This document shows positions 1 through 7,211 of a stretch of 64,000 nt of DNA, piece by piece; position 1 is the stretch's first letter, and each line of letters starts with the position of its first letter. Position numbers and translations under genes: made by a program. The stretch covers positions 3,596,001-3,660,000 of the forward strand of contig KB899087.1 of assembly GCA_000378025.1 (NCBI GenBank), in the 5' to 3' direction. Origin of the DNA: Xanthobacteraceae bacterium 501b (GTDB lineage: Bacteria > Pseudomonadota > Alphaproteobacteria > Rhizobiales > Xanthobacteraceae). Under the pieces are notes generated by a model. It saw nothing but the letters and a program-made list of their open reading frames with translations, ran no database searches and had not been told where the DNA came from.

Positions 1-56
1 GCGTCTGGGTGGAAATTCCGGCCTCCTCCGCCCTCTGGCTCGGCCCCGGCACCTAG
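1..56 (+). CDS. Possible 3' end of a gene entering from the left
   Basis: Reading frame 3 is open from the window edge to a TAG at 54-56 and gives a short tail (VWVEIPASSALWLGPGT). Alternating hydrophobic residues and the compact ending are compatible with the C-terminus of a small beta-rich domain such as an ABC-ATPase TOBE domain, but 17 residues are too few to identify. The start lies outside the window. Confidence 0.3.
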   Translation, partial: VWVEIPASSALWLGPGT

Positions 57-87
57 GCGCCGCCGGTCGGCCGCCACCCGCAAGATC

Positions 88-180
88 GTCATCCCGGCCG
101 AAGCCGCAGGCGCAGAGCCGGGATCGCGCGCCATATTCCCCGTGCGGATCCCGGATCGGCCTGCGGCCCTTCCGGGATGG
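88..180. repeat. Two adjacent REP-like palindromes
   Basis: Two hairpins follow each other. The first pairs ATCCCGGC (91-98) with GCCGGGAT (117-124); the second pairs ATCCCGGA (148-155) with TCCGGGAT (171-178) and has an inner GGCC/GGCC stem (158-161/165-168). The shared ATCCCGG core, paired arrangement and intergenic position resemble the short palindromic repeats scattered through many alphaproteobacterial genomes. Either could also help end transcription of the upstream gene. Assigning it to a repeat family is inference. Confidence 0.5.
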
Positions 181-420
181 CGCGGGTGAACGAGCGATCT
201 GAACCTCCGGGGCGGGAGCCCTCGCCTCCCCCCGGCCCGGCGGGTCGGCCTTGAGCCCGGCCCGCGCCTTTGTGCCGCCAGCCGCTGCGCTCGTCGGCGG
301 ACGCCCCAGCCCCAGCTTCCTCCTTTCCTAACGGCCAATGCGCCCCGCTCCGCTCCCCGCAGGGTTTTTCCGGCGGGGAATTGCCGGCGGCTGCGCCGCG
401 CGCTTCGGGGGTGTGGAATT
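181..420. other. Intergenic stretch without a supported gene
   Basis: Between the palindromic repeats and the candidate operator at 421-465 I see no credible coding frame. The 68-residue frame at 270-476 runs through the operator, has Pro/Ala/Ser-rich composition and has no recognisable domain. The stretch may hold a leader or promoter for the downstream operon, but no clear -35/-10 pair is visible. Confidence 0.4.
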
Positions 421-465
421 GGTATGCAGGACAGGTTGACGATCAGTCTATCAACCTGTCATACC
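421..465. promoter_or_regulatory. Candidate operator for the acid-sugar operon
   Basis: An interrupted palindrome pairs ACAGGTTGA (431-439) with TCAACCTGT (451-459), 9 bp perfect, and outside it GGTATG (421-426) with CATACC (460-465). The left half has four extra bases (CAGG). GGTATG-type half sites are common in operators of FCD-type GntR regulators, and such a regulator is encoded at 1473-2207. The site lies about 110 bp before the first gene, so autoregulated control of the operon by that regulator is the natural reading. It is inferred. Confidence 0.55.
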
Positions 466-573
466 AGACCAGATGATTATGCGGCGGTACGAATGTTCGC
501 GCGCGCTCCCCGCGTGGGGGCGATCCGGACAGGGGACCGGCCGTCGCTGCGAACCGTTAGAGGGCTGTGAGAC

Positions 574-1476
574 ATGAAGATTGCGATCGTCGGCTGTGGC
601 GTGGTGGGTTCGTCCTGGTCTCTGGTCTTCGCCCGTGCCGGGCATGATCTGGCCATTTATGACCGCACCCCTGCGGCGGCCGAGGCGGCGCTCGCCTTTG
701 TCCGCGCCGCCGATGCCGCCCTCGCCGACCGCTGCCGCATCGCCACGAGCCTCGCCGACGCGCTTGATGGCGCCGACTATGTGCAGGAGAGCGCCCCGGA
801 GCGGCTGCCGATCAAGCAGGCGCTCTATCGCGAGATGGACGCGCTGCTGTGGCCGGCGACCATTGTCGGCAGCTCGACCTCGGGCTTTCCCGCCTCGGTC
901 TTCACCGAAGGGCTGGCGAACGCCGCCCGCTGCCTGGTGGCGCACCCGATCAACCCGCCGCATTTGATCCCGCTGGTCGAGCTGATCCCGGCCCCCTGGA
1001 CCGCCCCGGAGACGCTCGACTTCACCCGCGCGCTGATGGCCGGCGTCGGCCAGAGCCCGATCACCCTCACCCGCGAGATCAACGGCTTCGTCGTCAACCG
1101 CCTGCAGAGCGCGCTGCTGGGCGAAGCCTTCCGGCTGGTCGAGGACGGCATCTGCACGCCGGCCGAGGTCGACGCGGCGGTGGCCGACGGGCTGGGCCTG
1201 CGCTGGTGCTTCATGGGCCCCTTCGCCACCATCGACCTCAACGCCGCCAAGGGTGTCGCCGAATACTGCGCCAATCTCGGCCCGATGTATTACGGGCTGG
1301 CCAAGGAGCAGGCCGACCCGCGCGAGTGGACGCCCGAACTCGTCGCCACCATTGAGGCGAAGATGCGCGCCGATGTGCCGGCCGAAGACCTCGCCGCCCG
1401 GCGCAAATGGCGTGACGGCTTCCTGGCGGCGATCGTCGACGCCAAGCGCGAGATCACAGGGAAACTCGGCGCATGA
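574..1476 (+). CDS. 3-hydroxyacyl-CoA dehydrogenase-family NAD-dependent dehydrogenase, probably acting on an acid sugar
   Basis: This 300-residue protein belongs to the short 3HCDH/lambda-crystallin family, which includes L-gulonate 3-dehydrogenase and carnitine dehydrogenase. The N-terminus carries the Rossmann motif IVGCGVVGSSW, followed by the family's AHPINPPH segment and a C-terminal helical domain with NRLQSALLGEAFRL. It is first in an operon with an OtnK-type kinase and an OtnC-type decarboxylase, so it most likely oxidises the hydroxyl of a four-carbon acid sugar to the 3-oxo acid used by the kinase. In described tetronate pathways that step is done by LtnD, from a different (6-phosphogluconate-dehydrogenase-like) family, so this is a non-homologous replacement or the substrate differs. 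It overlaps the next gene by 4 bp. Confidence 0.8.
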   Translation: MKIAIVGCGVVGSSWSLVFARAGHDLAIYDRTPAAAEAALAFVRAADAALADRCRIATSLADALDGADYVQESAPERLPIKQALYREMDALLWPATIVGSSTSGFPASVFTEGLANAARCLVAHPINPPHLIPLVELIPAPWTAPETLDFTRALMAGVGQSPITLTREINGFVVNRLQSALLGEAFRLVEDGICTPAEVDAAVADGLGLRWCFMGPFATIDLNAAKGVAEYCANLGPMYYGLAKEQADPREWTPELVATIEAKMRADVPAEDLAARRKWRDGFLAAIVDAKREITGKLGA

Positions 1477-2207
1477 GTGGCTTCGGCACTCCCGCACATC
1501 TGCGCCGCGACCGGCTGTCCGACAAGATCGCCAAGGACATCGAGGAGCGGGTGCTGTCGGGCGAGCTCAGCGTGGGCGACCAGTTGCCGTCCGAGCGCGA
1601 GCTGATGGCGCATTACGGCGTCGGCCGCCCGGCCGTGCGCGAGGCGCTGCTCTGGCTCAGCAAGACCGGCATGCTCTCGGTGGCCAATGGCGACCGCACC
1701 CGGGTGACGGAGCCGGACCCGCGCGAGCTGCTGCAGCTTCTGTCGGGGGCGGCCAAGATGCTGGTCGCCCGCCCCGAAGGCATCCGCCAGTTCCAGAAGA
1801 CCCGCATCTTCGTCGAGGTCGCGCTGGTGCGCGAGGCGGTGCGGCTGGCCACCGACCGCGATATCGCCGATCTCGAAGCGCTGCTGGTGCGTAACGAGGC
1901 CAGCGCTGGCGATATTCCGGCGTTCTCCGCCAGCGACGACGCCTTCCATCACCGCATCGCCAGCATCGGGCAGGATCCGCTGCTCGATACGCTCTATCAC
2001 GTCGTGCTGGAATTGCTGGAGGAGCAGCGCCGCTTCTCGCTCAGCCATCCCGACGGGCTGGGCAAGGCGATGGCGGCCCATCGCCATATCTTCGAGGCCA
2101 TTCGCGACCGCGACGCCGACCGCGCCGAAGCGGCGATGCGCGCGCATCTCGAAACGGTGATCCAGACCTATTGGGACATGCGCGCGCAAACCCTGGACGC
2201 CCCCTGA
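1473..2207 (+). CDS. FadR-type GntR transcriptional regulator (FCD domain)
   Basis: The 244-residue protein has an N-terminal winged helix-turn-helix (about residues 15-80, with QLPSERELMAHYGVGRPAVREA cut here to its core PSERELMAHYGVGR) and a C-terminal all-helical FCD ligand domain. FCD regulators usually repress sugar-acid or organic-acid catabolic operons and release DNA when the substrate or an intermediate binds. It starts at an ATG overlapping the stop of the dehydrogenase gene and lies inside the operon it probably controls. The palindrome at 421-465 is the best candidate binding site. The family is certain; the effector is not known. Confidence 0.88.
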   Translation: MSGFGTPAHLRRDRLSDKIAKDIEERVLSGELSVGDQLPSERELMAHYGVGRPAVREALLWLSKTGMLSVANGDRTRVTEPDPRELLQLLSGAAKMLVARPEGIRQFQKTRIFVEVALVREAVRLATDRDIADLEALLVRNEASAGDIPAFSASDDAFHHRIASIGQDPLLDTLYHVVLELLEEQRRFSLSHPDGLGKAMAAHRHIFEAIRDRDADRAEAAMRAHLETVIQTYWDMRAQTLDAP

Positions 2208-2249
2208 GCGGGCGCCCCTCCGGACCGAACATCTGCAAAGGCTCTGACC

Positions 2250-3512
2250 ATGCTTCTCGGCTGCATTGGCGACGACTTCACCGGCTCCAGCGACCTGGCC
2301 AACACCCTGTCGAAGCAGGGCATGCGCGTCACCCAATATTCCGGCGTGCCAACCGCACCGGCCGATCCGTCGGTCGAGGCCGGCGTGGTGGCGCTCAAAT
2401 CGCGCAGCATTCCGGCAGGCGAGGCCATCGCCCAGTCGCTGGCGGCGCTGGACTGGCTGAAGGCGCAGGGCTGCACCCAGTTCCTGTTCAAATATTGCTC
2501 GACCTTCGACAGCACCCCTGAAGGCAATATCGGCCCGGTGGCGGCGGCGCTGGCTGAGGCGCTGGACGCGCGCAAGGTGGTGGTCTGCCCGGTGTTTCCC
2601 GGCGCCGGACGCACCCTCTATCAGGGCCATCTGTTCGTGCATGACCGGCTGCTGAATGAGAGCGGCCTCGAACACCACCCGCTGAACCCGATGACGGATG
2701 CCGATATCCGCCGCTGGCTGGCGCAGCAGACCGACATGACGGTCGGCCATGTCGGCTTCGCCGAGGTGCGCAAGGGCGCCGCCGCCATCGCCGAGGCGCT
2801 CACCCGCACGGATGCGGAAGGGGCGCGGCTGATCGTGGTGGACGCGCTGTCCGACGCTGATCTGATGGAAATCGGCGCGGCGCTGGACGGCGCCCCGCTC
2901 CTAACAGGCGGCTCAGGCATCGCCATGGGGCTGCCGGAGAATTTCCGCCGCAAGGGCCTGTTGTCGGGCGAAGGCAGCGCCTGGCAGGGCGTCGAGGGCC
3001 CGTGCGTCGTGCTCTCCGGCTCGTGCTCCACCGCCACGCGCGGCCAGGTCGCACGGCATCGCACGGACGGCCTGCCGGTGTTCGAGATCGCCGCCGATGA
3101 CGCCGTCGCCGGCCGGCTGGACCCGCAGGCAATCGCCGACTGGGCGCTGGCGCAGACCGCGCGCCCGCTGGTGTTCTCCTCGGCTGACCCCGAGGAGGTG
3201 CGGCGCGCCCAGAACACCCATGGCCGCGAGACCGTCGCGGCGGCCATCGAGACGCTCTTCGCCGCTATCGCCCGAGCCCTGGTCGCCGGCGGCGTGGGGC
3301 GTCTCGTCGTGGCCGGCGGCGAGACCTCGGGCGCCGTCGTCGAGGGGCTGGACCTGACCTCACTGGAAATCGGCCCGGAAATCGCGCCCGGCGCCCCCGC
3401 GCTGCGCGCCGTCCCGGCCGGGGGGCGGCCGGTGGCACTCGCCCTGAAATCGGGAAATTTCGGCGGGGTGAACTTCTTCGCCGAGGCCGATGCCGTCCTG
3501 CGCGGCCACTGA
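2250..3512 (+). CDS. otnK: Four-carbon acid-sugar kinase (DUF1537), 3-oxo-tetronate 4-kinase
   Basis: This 420-residue protein matches the DUF1537 kinase family, shown elsewhere to phosphorylate 3-oxo-tetronates or threonate/erythronate in acid-sugar catabolism. The N-terminal GCIGDDFTGSSDLA motif binds the sugar acid, and the C-terminal nucleotide-binding domain contains VLSGSCSTATRGQ and a Gly-rich VVAGGETSGAVV segment. Length is normal for the family. It sits 42 bp after the GntR gene and before a TRAP transporter; a class II aldolase follows. With the decarboxylase at 6496-7134 the most likely substrate is a 3-oxo-tetronate formed by the dehydrogenase at 574-1476. Which stereoisomer is used cannot be read from the sequence. 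Confidence 0.88.
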   Translation: MLLGCIGDDFTGSSDLANTLSKQGMRVTQYSGVPTAPADPSVEAGVVALKSRSIPAGEAIAQSLAALDWLKAQGCTQFLFKYCSTFDSTPEGNIGPVAAALAEALDARKVVVCPVFPGAGRTLYQGHLFVHDRLLNESGLEHHPLNPMTDADIRRWLAQQTDMTVGHVGFAEVRKGAAAIAEALTRTDAEGARLIVVDALSDADLMEIGAALDGAPLLTGGSGIAMGLPENFRRKGLLSGEGSAWQGVEGPCVVLSGSCSTATRGQVARHRTDGLPVFEIAADDAVAGRLDPQAIADWALAQTARPLVFSSADPEEVRRAQNTHGRETVAAAIETLFAAIARALVAGGVGRLVVAGGETSGAVVEGLDLTSLEIGPEIAPGAPALRAVPAGGRPVALALKSGNFGGVNFFAEADAVLRGH

Positions 3513-3583
3513 ACGCGCGGCCTGAAGCTGGCAAACCATGTCGGCACAGGCCGCAAATCACAAGACCAAAAGGAGGATATGAT

Positions 3584-4588
3584 TTGTTGAACAACACCGT
3601 GAAGATGCTGAAGCTGGCGGTCTTCTCCGCCGTTTCCGCCCTCGCCCTCTCCTCGGCGCCGACGCCCGTCCTCGCCCAGGACGTGCTGAACCTCAAGCTC
3701 GGCCACATCCAGTCCGAGCAGGACCTCTGGCATCTCGGCGCCCAGAAGTTCAAGGAGGAGCTGGAAAAGCGCTCCAACGGCGCCATCACGCTGACCATCT
3801 ACCCGAACTCGACGCTCGGCGGCGACCGCGACCTCGTCGAGGGCATGCAGATGGGCACGGTCGATTTCGGCCTCATCGCCGGCGTGCTCGGCAATTTCGC
3901 GCCCTCGATCCAGCTGCTGGAACTGCCCTATCTGTTCAAGTCGCAGGATGAGTTCAACAAGGTCGTCAAGGGCAAGATCGGCGAGGAAATCGCTGGCAAG
4001 GTGGTGGAAACCGCCAATGTCCGCATTCTGGACTGGTGGGAGCGCGGCTCGCGCCAGGTGACAGCGAACAAGCCGATCAACGGCATCGATGACCTCAAGG
4101 GCCTGAAGATCCGCGTGCCCGAAATCCCCGCCATGGTCACCACCTGGCGCGCCATCGGCGCCAACCCGACCCCGATGGCCTGGAGCGAGGTCTATACCGG
4201 CCTTGAGCAGGGCGTCATCTCGGCGCAGGAAAACCCGATCCCGTTCATCTTCGGCGGCCGGATCAACGAAGTGCAGTCGAACCTGTCCTTCACCAACCAC
4301 AAATATGAATATGTCACACTGTCGATCAGCGAGATGCGCTGGAAGCAGCTGACCCCCGAGCAGCAGAAGATCGTGGTCGAGGCGGCCAATGCCGCCACGG
4401 CGTTCGAGAACGAGCAGGTCCGCACCAAGACCGACGAGATGCTGAAGAAGATGGAGGCCGCCGGCCTCAAGGTCAGCCATCCCGACACCGCGCCGATCGC
4501 CGCTGCGGCGAAGTCCGCGCATGACGCCTTCGGCGCCAAGGTCGACCCCGACCTCTACAACCGCATCAAGCAGGAACTCGGGCGCTAG
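3584..4588 (+). CDS. dctP: TRAP transporter solute-binding protein DctP
   Basis: The 334-residue precursor has a signal peptide (hydrophobic stretch about residues 8-27, probable cleavage after VLA) and the DctP/SiaP fold: GHIQSEQDLWHLGAQKF near the N-terminus, GLKIRVPEIPAM in the hinge region with the conserved Arg that pairs with the substrate carboxylate. It delivers a carboxylated substrate, presumably the tetronate, to DctQM. The start is TTG at 3584 because AGGAGG (3571-3576) lies 7 bp upstream; the ATG at 3579-3581 leads to a stop after three codons. A strong hairpin follows the gene, which fits higher expression of the binding protein than of the membrane subunits. Confidence 0.9.
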   Translation: MLNNTVKMLKLAVFSAVSALALSSAPTPVLAQDVLNLKLGHIQSEQDLWHLGAQKFKEELEKRSNGAITLTIYPNSTLGGDRDLVEGMQMGTVDFGLIAGVLGNFAPSIQLLELPYLFKSQDEFNKVVKGKIGEEIAGKVVETANVRILDWWERGSRQVTANKPINGIDDLKGLKIRVPEIPAMVTTWRAIGANPTPMAWSEVYTGLEQGVISAQENPIPFIFGGRINEVQSNLSFTNHKYEYVTLSISEMRWKQLTPEQQKIVVEAANAATAFENEQVRTKTDEMLKKMEAAGLKVSHPDTAPIAAAAKSAHDAFGAKVDPDLYNRIKQELGR

Positions 4589-4622
4589 CACGCCGGCCTG
4601 CGCGGCCTTTAACTGCCACGCT

Positions 4623-4661
4623 CCCGGAACGGTGGGAACCAGCCTTCCCTTCCGTTCCGGG
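4623..4661 (+). terminator. Stem-loop between dctP and dctQ, probable attenuator
   Basis: CCCGGAACGG (4623-4632) pairs perfectly with CCGTTCCGGG (4652-4661), with an inner GGGAA/TTCCC stem (4634-4638/4645-4649) and a TTT after the base. The hairpin lies in the 104-bp gap between the binding-protein gene and the membrane genes. It probably stops or processes part of the transcript, so less dctQM than dctP message is made. Confidence 0.6.
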
Positions 4662-4692
4662 TTTCGGCGCGCCGCCTGAGGGAGAAACGAGC

Positions 4693-5172
4693 TTGGACAA
4701 GCTGGATCGGCTGATACACATATTTCTGCTTTGGGCCATCGGCGCGCTGATGTTCGCCATGATGGGCGTGACCTTCGCGCAGGTGATCTCCCGTTATGTC
4801 TTCGAGAATTCACTGAGCTGGTCCGAAGAACTGGGCCGCTACATCTTTGTATGGATCACCTTCCTCGGCATGGCCGCCGCCTTCCAGTCCAAGGCGCATA
4901 TCGCGCTGGACTTCCTGGTGTCGCTGCTGCCGGCCAAGCCCTCGCGCGGGCTGGTGGTGCTGAACACCTTGCTGGTCGGCGTGGTCGGGCTGGCGCTGGT
5001 TGTCGGCGGCCTGTCGCTGATCAAGTTCGGCCTGCACCAGCGCAGCGCCGCGCTCGGGCTGCCCATGTACTATGTCTACACGGTCATCCCGTTCAGCGGC
5101 GCCGCGTTGCTGTATTTCGCTTTGCGCGCGACATGGAAAAACGTGACCTCCGGCGGAGAGATCGCCTCATGA
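4693..5172 (+). CDS. dctQ: TRAP transporter small permease subunit DctQ
   Basis: The 159-residue protein has four hydrophobic segments and the family pattern QVISRYVFENSLSWSEELGRY followed by WITFLGMAAAFQ, shortened here; length is standard. It supports the large DctM subunit in the inner membrane and helps dock the binding protein. The start is TTG at 4693 after GAGGGAGAAA. It shares an ATGA overlap with dctM, indicating translational coupling. Confidence 0.88.
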   Translation: MDKLDRLIHIFLLWAIGALMFAMMGVTFAQVISRYVFENSLSWSEELGRYIFVWITFLGMAAAFQSKAHIALDFLVSLLPAKPSRGLVVLNTLLVGVVGLALVVGGLSLIKFGLHQRSAALGLPMYYVYTVIPFSGAALLYFALRATWKNVTSGGEIAS

Positions 5173-6437
5173 TTGCCCTTCTCCTCTTCGGCGGCTTCGC
5201 GCTGTTCCTCATTCTCGGCGTTCCCGTCGCCTTCGGCATCGCCCTCGCCGCGCTGGGCGCCATCCTCTACCAGGGCTACCCGATGGCGCTGTTCGGCCAG
5301 CGGCTGTTCACCTCGGTGGATTCCTTCCCGCTGATGGCGATCCCGCTGTTCATGCTGGCCGGCTCGCTGATGGGCCATGGCGGCATCACACGGCGCATCA
5401 TCAATCTGGCGCTGGCGCTGGTCGGCAATATCCGGGGCAGCCTCGCCCATGTCGTCACCACAAGCGGCGTCATCATGGGCGGCGTCTCCGGCTCGGGCGT
5501 GGCCGATGTCGCGGCGCTCGGCTCGGTGATGATCCCGGAGATGAAGAAGCGCAATTACGATGCCGGCTTCTCCGCCGCGCTCGTGGCGTCCTCGGGCAGC
5601 CTGGCGCTGATCCTGCCGCCGAGCATCGCCATCATCATCTATGGCGTGTCCAACCAGGCCTCGATCGGCGACCTGTTCCTCGCCGCCATCGCCCCGGGCA
5701 TCGTCATCGGCCTCGGCTTCGCGCTCTATTCCTATTTCTACGCCGTCCGGCACGGCTATCCCATTGAGGGCCGCGTGAGCGGGGCCGAGAAATGGAAGCG
5801 CTTCAAGGAGGCGAGCTGGGCGCTGATGATGCCGGTCATCATCATTGGCGGCATCCGCATGGGCGTGTTCACCCCCACCGAGGGCGGCGCCGTGGTCGCG
5901 GTCTATGCCTTCCTGGTCGGGCTGTTCGTCTACAAGGAATTCACCCTCGCCGACATTCCCAAGATCTGCATCGAGGCCGCCATCGCCACGGCGGTGATCG
6001 CCGCCATCATCGCCGCCACCTCGCTGTTCGGCTGGCTGCTGACCAATGCCCGGCTGCCGCAGACCATCGCCGGGGCCATTCTCGGGCTCACCGAGAACAA
6101 GATCCTGCTGCTGCTGCTGATCAATGTCATGCTGCTGGTGGTCGGCATGTTCCTCGACAGCGGCCCGGCGATCCTGTTGATGACGCCGATCCTCGGCCCG
6201 GTGGCGGCGCATCTGGGCGTCGACCCGGTGCAGTTCGGCCTCGTCATGGTGATCAACCTCACCATCGGCCTGCTGACGCCACCCGTGGGCACCGCGCTCT
6301 ATCTCGCCAGCAGCATCTCCGGCGTGCCTGTGATGAAGCTGTCCAAGGCCATGCTTCCCTTCATCGGCATCATGCTGGTGGTGCTGGCGCTTGTCACCTA
6401 TGTGCCCGGCTTCACCAGCTGGGCGCTGTCGAACTAA
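5169..6437 (+). CDS. dctM: TRAP transporter large permease subunit DctM
   Basis: This 422-residue, very hydrophobic protein is the transport subunit of the TRAP system and couples substrate uptake to a sodium gradient in characterised relatives. It shows the family's features: an N-terminal GVPVAFGIALA helix, SGSGVADVAALGSVMIPEM in the first repeat and LTPPVGTALYLASS near the C-terminus, with about 12 membrane segments. The start is the ATG at 5169 overlapping the dctQ stop by 4 bp; upstream in-frame sequence that continues through dctQ is a shadow reading. With dctP and dctQ it forms a complete importer for the acid-sugar pathway. Confidence 0.9.
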   Translation: MIALLLFGGFALFLILGVPVAFGIALAALGAILYQGYPMALFGQRLFTSVDSFPLMAIPLFMLAGSLMGHGGITRRIINLALALVGNIRGSLAHVVTTSGVIMGGVSGSGVADVAALGSVMIPEMKKRNYDAGFSAALVASSGSLALILPPSIAIIIYGVSNQASIGDLFLAAIAPGIVIGLGFALYSYFYAVRHGYPIEGRVSGAEKWKRFKEASWALMMPVIIIGGIRMGVFTPTEGGAVVAVYAFLVGLFVYKEFTLADIPKICIEAAIATAVIAAIIAATSLFGWLLTNARLPQTIAGAILGLTENKILLLLLINVMLLVVGMFLDSGPAILLMTPILGPVAAHLGVDPVQFGLVMVINLTIGLLTPPVGTALYLASSISGVPVMKLSKAMLPFIGIMLVVLALVTYVPGFTSWALSN

Positions 6438-6443
6438 CGCCCT

Positions 6444-6471
6444 GAGGGCCGGTGCTGCGGCGCCGGTCCTC
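6444..6471 (+). terminator. Stem-loop between dctM and otnC
   Basis: GAGGGCCGG (6444-6452) faces CCGGTCCTC (6463-6471), a 9-bp stem with one G-T wobble and a 10-nt loop. It fills most of the 58-bp gap before otnC and has no T run, so partial attenuation or mRNA processing is more likely than full termination. Confidence 0.4.
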
Positions 6472-6495
6472 GTTCATCGCGCGTGGAGGAAGAAA

Positions 6496-7134
6496 ATGAG
6501 CCGGAACTCCAGGGCCGAACAGCTCTGCGCCCTCTGCAAGAGCCTGTTCGATCGCGGCTATTCCGTCGGCGGCGCCGGCAATGTGTCGGTGCGGCTGGAG
6601 GAAGGCGGCTTTCTGGTCACGCCGACGGGCGGCAGCCTCGGGCGGCTGACGCCGGACAACCTCGCGCAGATCGACGCGGCGGGCACCCCGGTGCCGGGGC
6701 CGAAGCCGTCGAAGGAATTTGCCTTCCATCTCGCTTTGTTCGAGGCGCGGCCGGAGGCGGGGGCGATCGTGCACCTGCACTCCACCTATCTCACCGCCTT
6801 GTCCTGCCTGGAAGACCTGCCGACCGACAACGCCCTGCGCCCCTTCACGCCCTATTACGTGATGCGCGCCGGCTATATGCCGGTCATTCCCTATTACCGG
6901 CCGGGCGCGGCGGAAATCGCCCGCGACCTCGCCATCGCGGCCCGGGCGCACCCGGTCAACGCCTTCCTGCTCGCCTCGCATGGCGTGGTGGTGCTGGGCA
7001 AGGACCTCGAAGACGCGGTCAACAATGCCGAGGAACTGGAAGAAACCGCCCGGCTCGCCTTCCTGCTGCGCGGCGAGAAGATCCGTTACCTGACGGAAGC
7101 CGAGATCGCCGAACTGCGCGCCATGGCCCGCTAG
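6496..7134 (+). CDS. otnC: Class II aldolase-family protein, probable 3-oxo-tetronate 4-phosphate decarboxylase
   Basis: The 212-residue protein is a class II aldolase/adducin-fold enzyme. It has the GGAGNVSVR and TPTGGSLGRL loops, the general-base region PSKEFAFHLALF, and the metal-binding histidines in VHLHS (His-x-His) and ASHGVV. In described tetronate pathways OtnC decarboxylates 3-oxo-tetronate 4-phosphate to dihydroxyacetone phosphate, which completes this operon's route to central metabolism. The start is ATG 6496, preceded by GGAGGA at about 6485; a longer in-frame extension from 6391 overlaps dctM and is not needed. A separate isomerase (OtnI) is absent from the operon. Confidence 0.85.
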   Translation: MSRNSRAEQLCALCKSLFDRGYSVGGAGNVSVRLEEGGFLVTPTGGSLGRLTPDNLAQIDAAGTPVPGPKPSKEFAFHLALFEARPEAGAIVHLHSTYLTALSCLEDLPTDNALRPFTPYYVMRAGYMPVIPYYRPGAAEIARDLAIAARAHPVNAFLLASHGVVVLGKDLEDAVNNAEELEETARLAFLLRGEKIRYLTEAEIAELRAMAR

Positions 7135-7159
7135 AGCGCCTTATCAATAAGCCGGCAAA

Positions 7160-7185
7160 AGACCGGCGCCGCGTGGCGCCGGTCT
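7160..7185 (+). terminator. Strong hairpin ending the acid-sugar operon
   Basis: AGACCGGCGCC (7160-7170) pairs perfectly with GGCGCCGGTCT (7175-7185) around a GCGT loop, followed by CCTCATTT. It lies between the convergent genes ending at 7134 and 7212, so it can serve as a terminator for both strands. Confidence 0.75.
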
Positions 7186-7211
7186 CCTCATTTCCGGAAC
7201 CGTCGTGAGCG

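Noticed and set aside
270-476. 68-codon plus-strand frame before the first operon
   Set aside because: No ribosome-binding site, no recognisable domain, Pro/Ala/Ser-rich, and it runs through the candidate operator.
2621-4813. Long leftward frame opposite otnK and dctP
   Set aside because: Antisense shadow: no domain, Arg/Ala/His-rich composition, and both strands cannot be coding with the strong homology seen on the plus strand.
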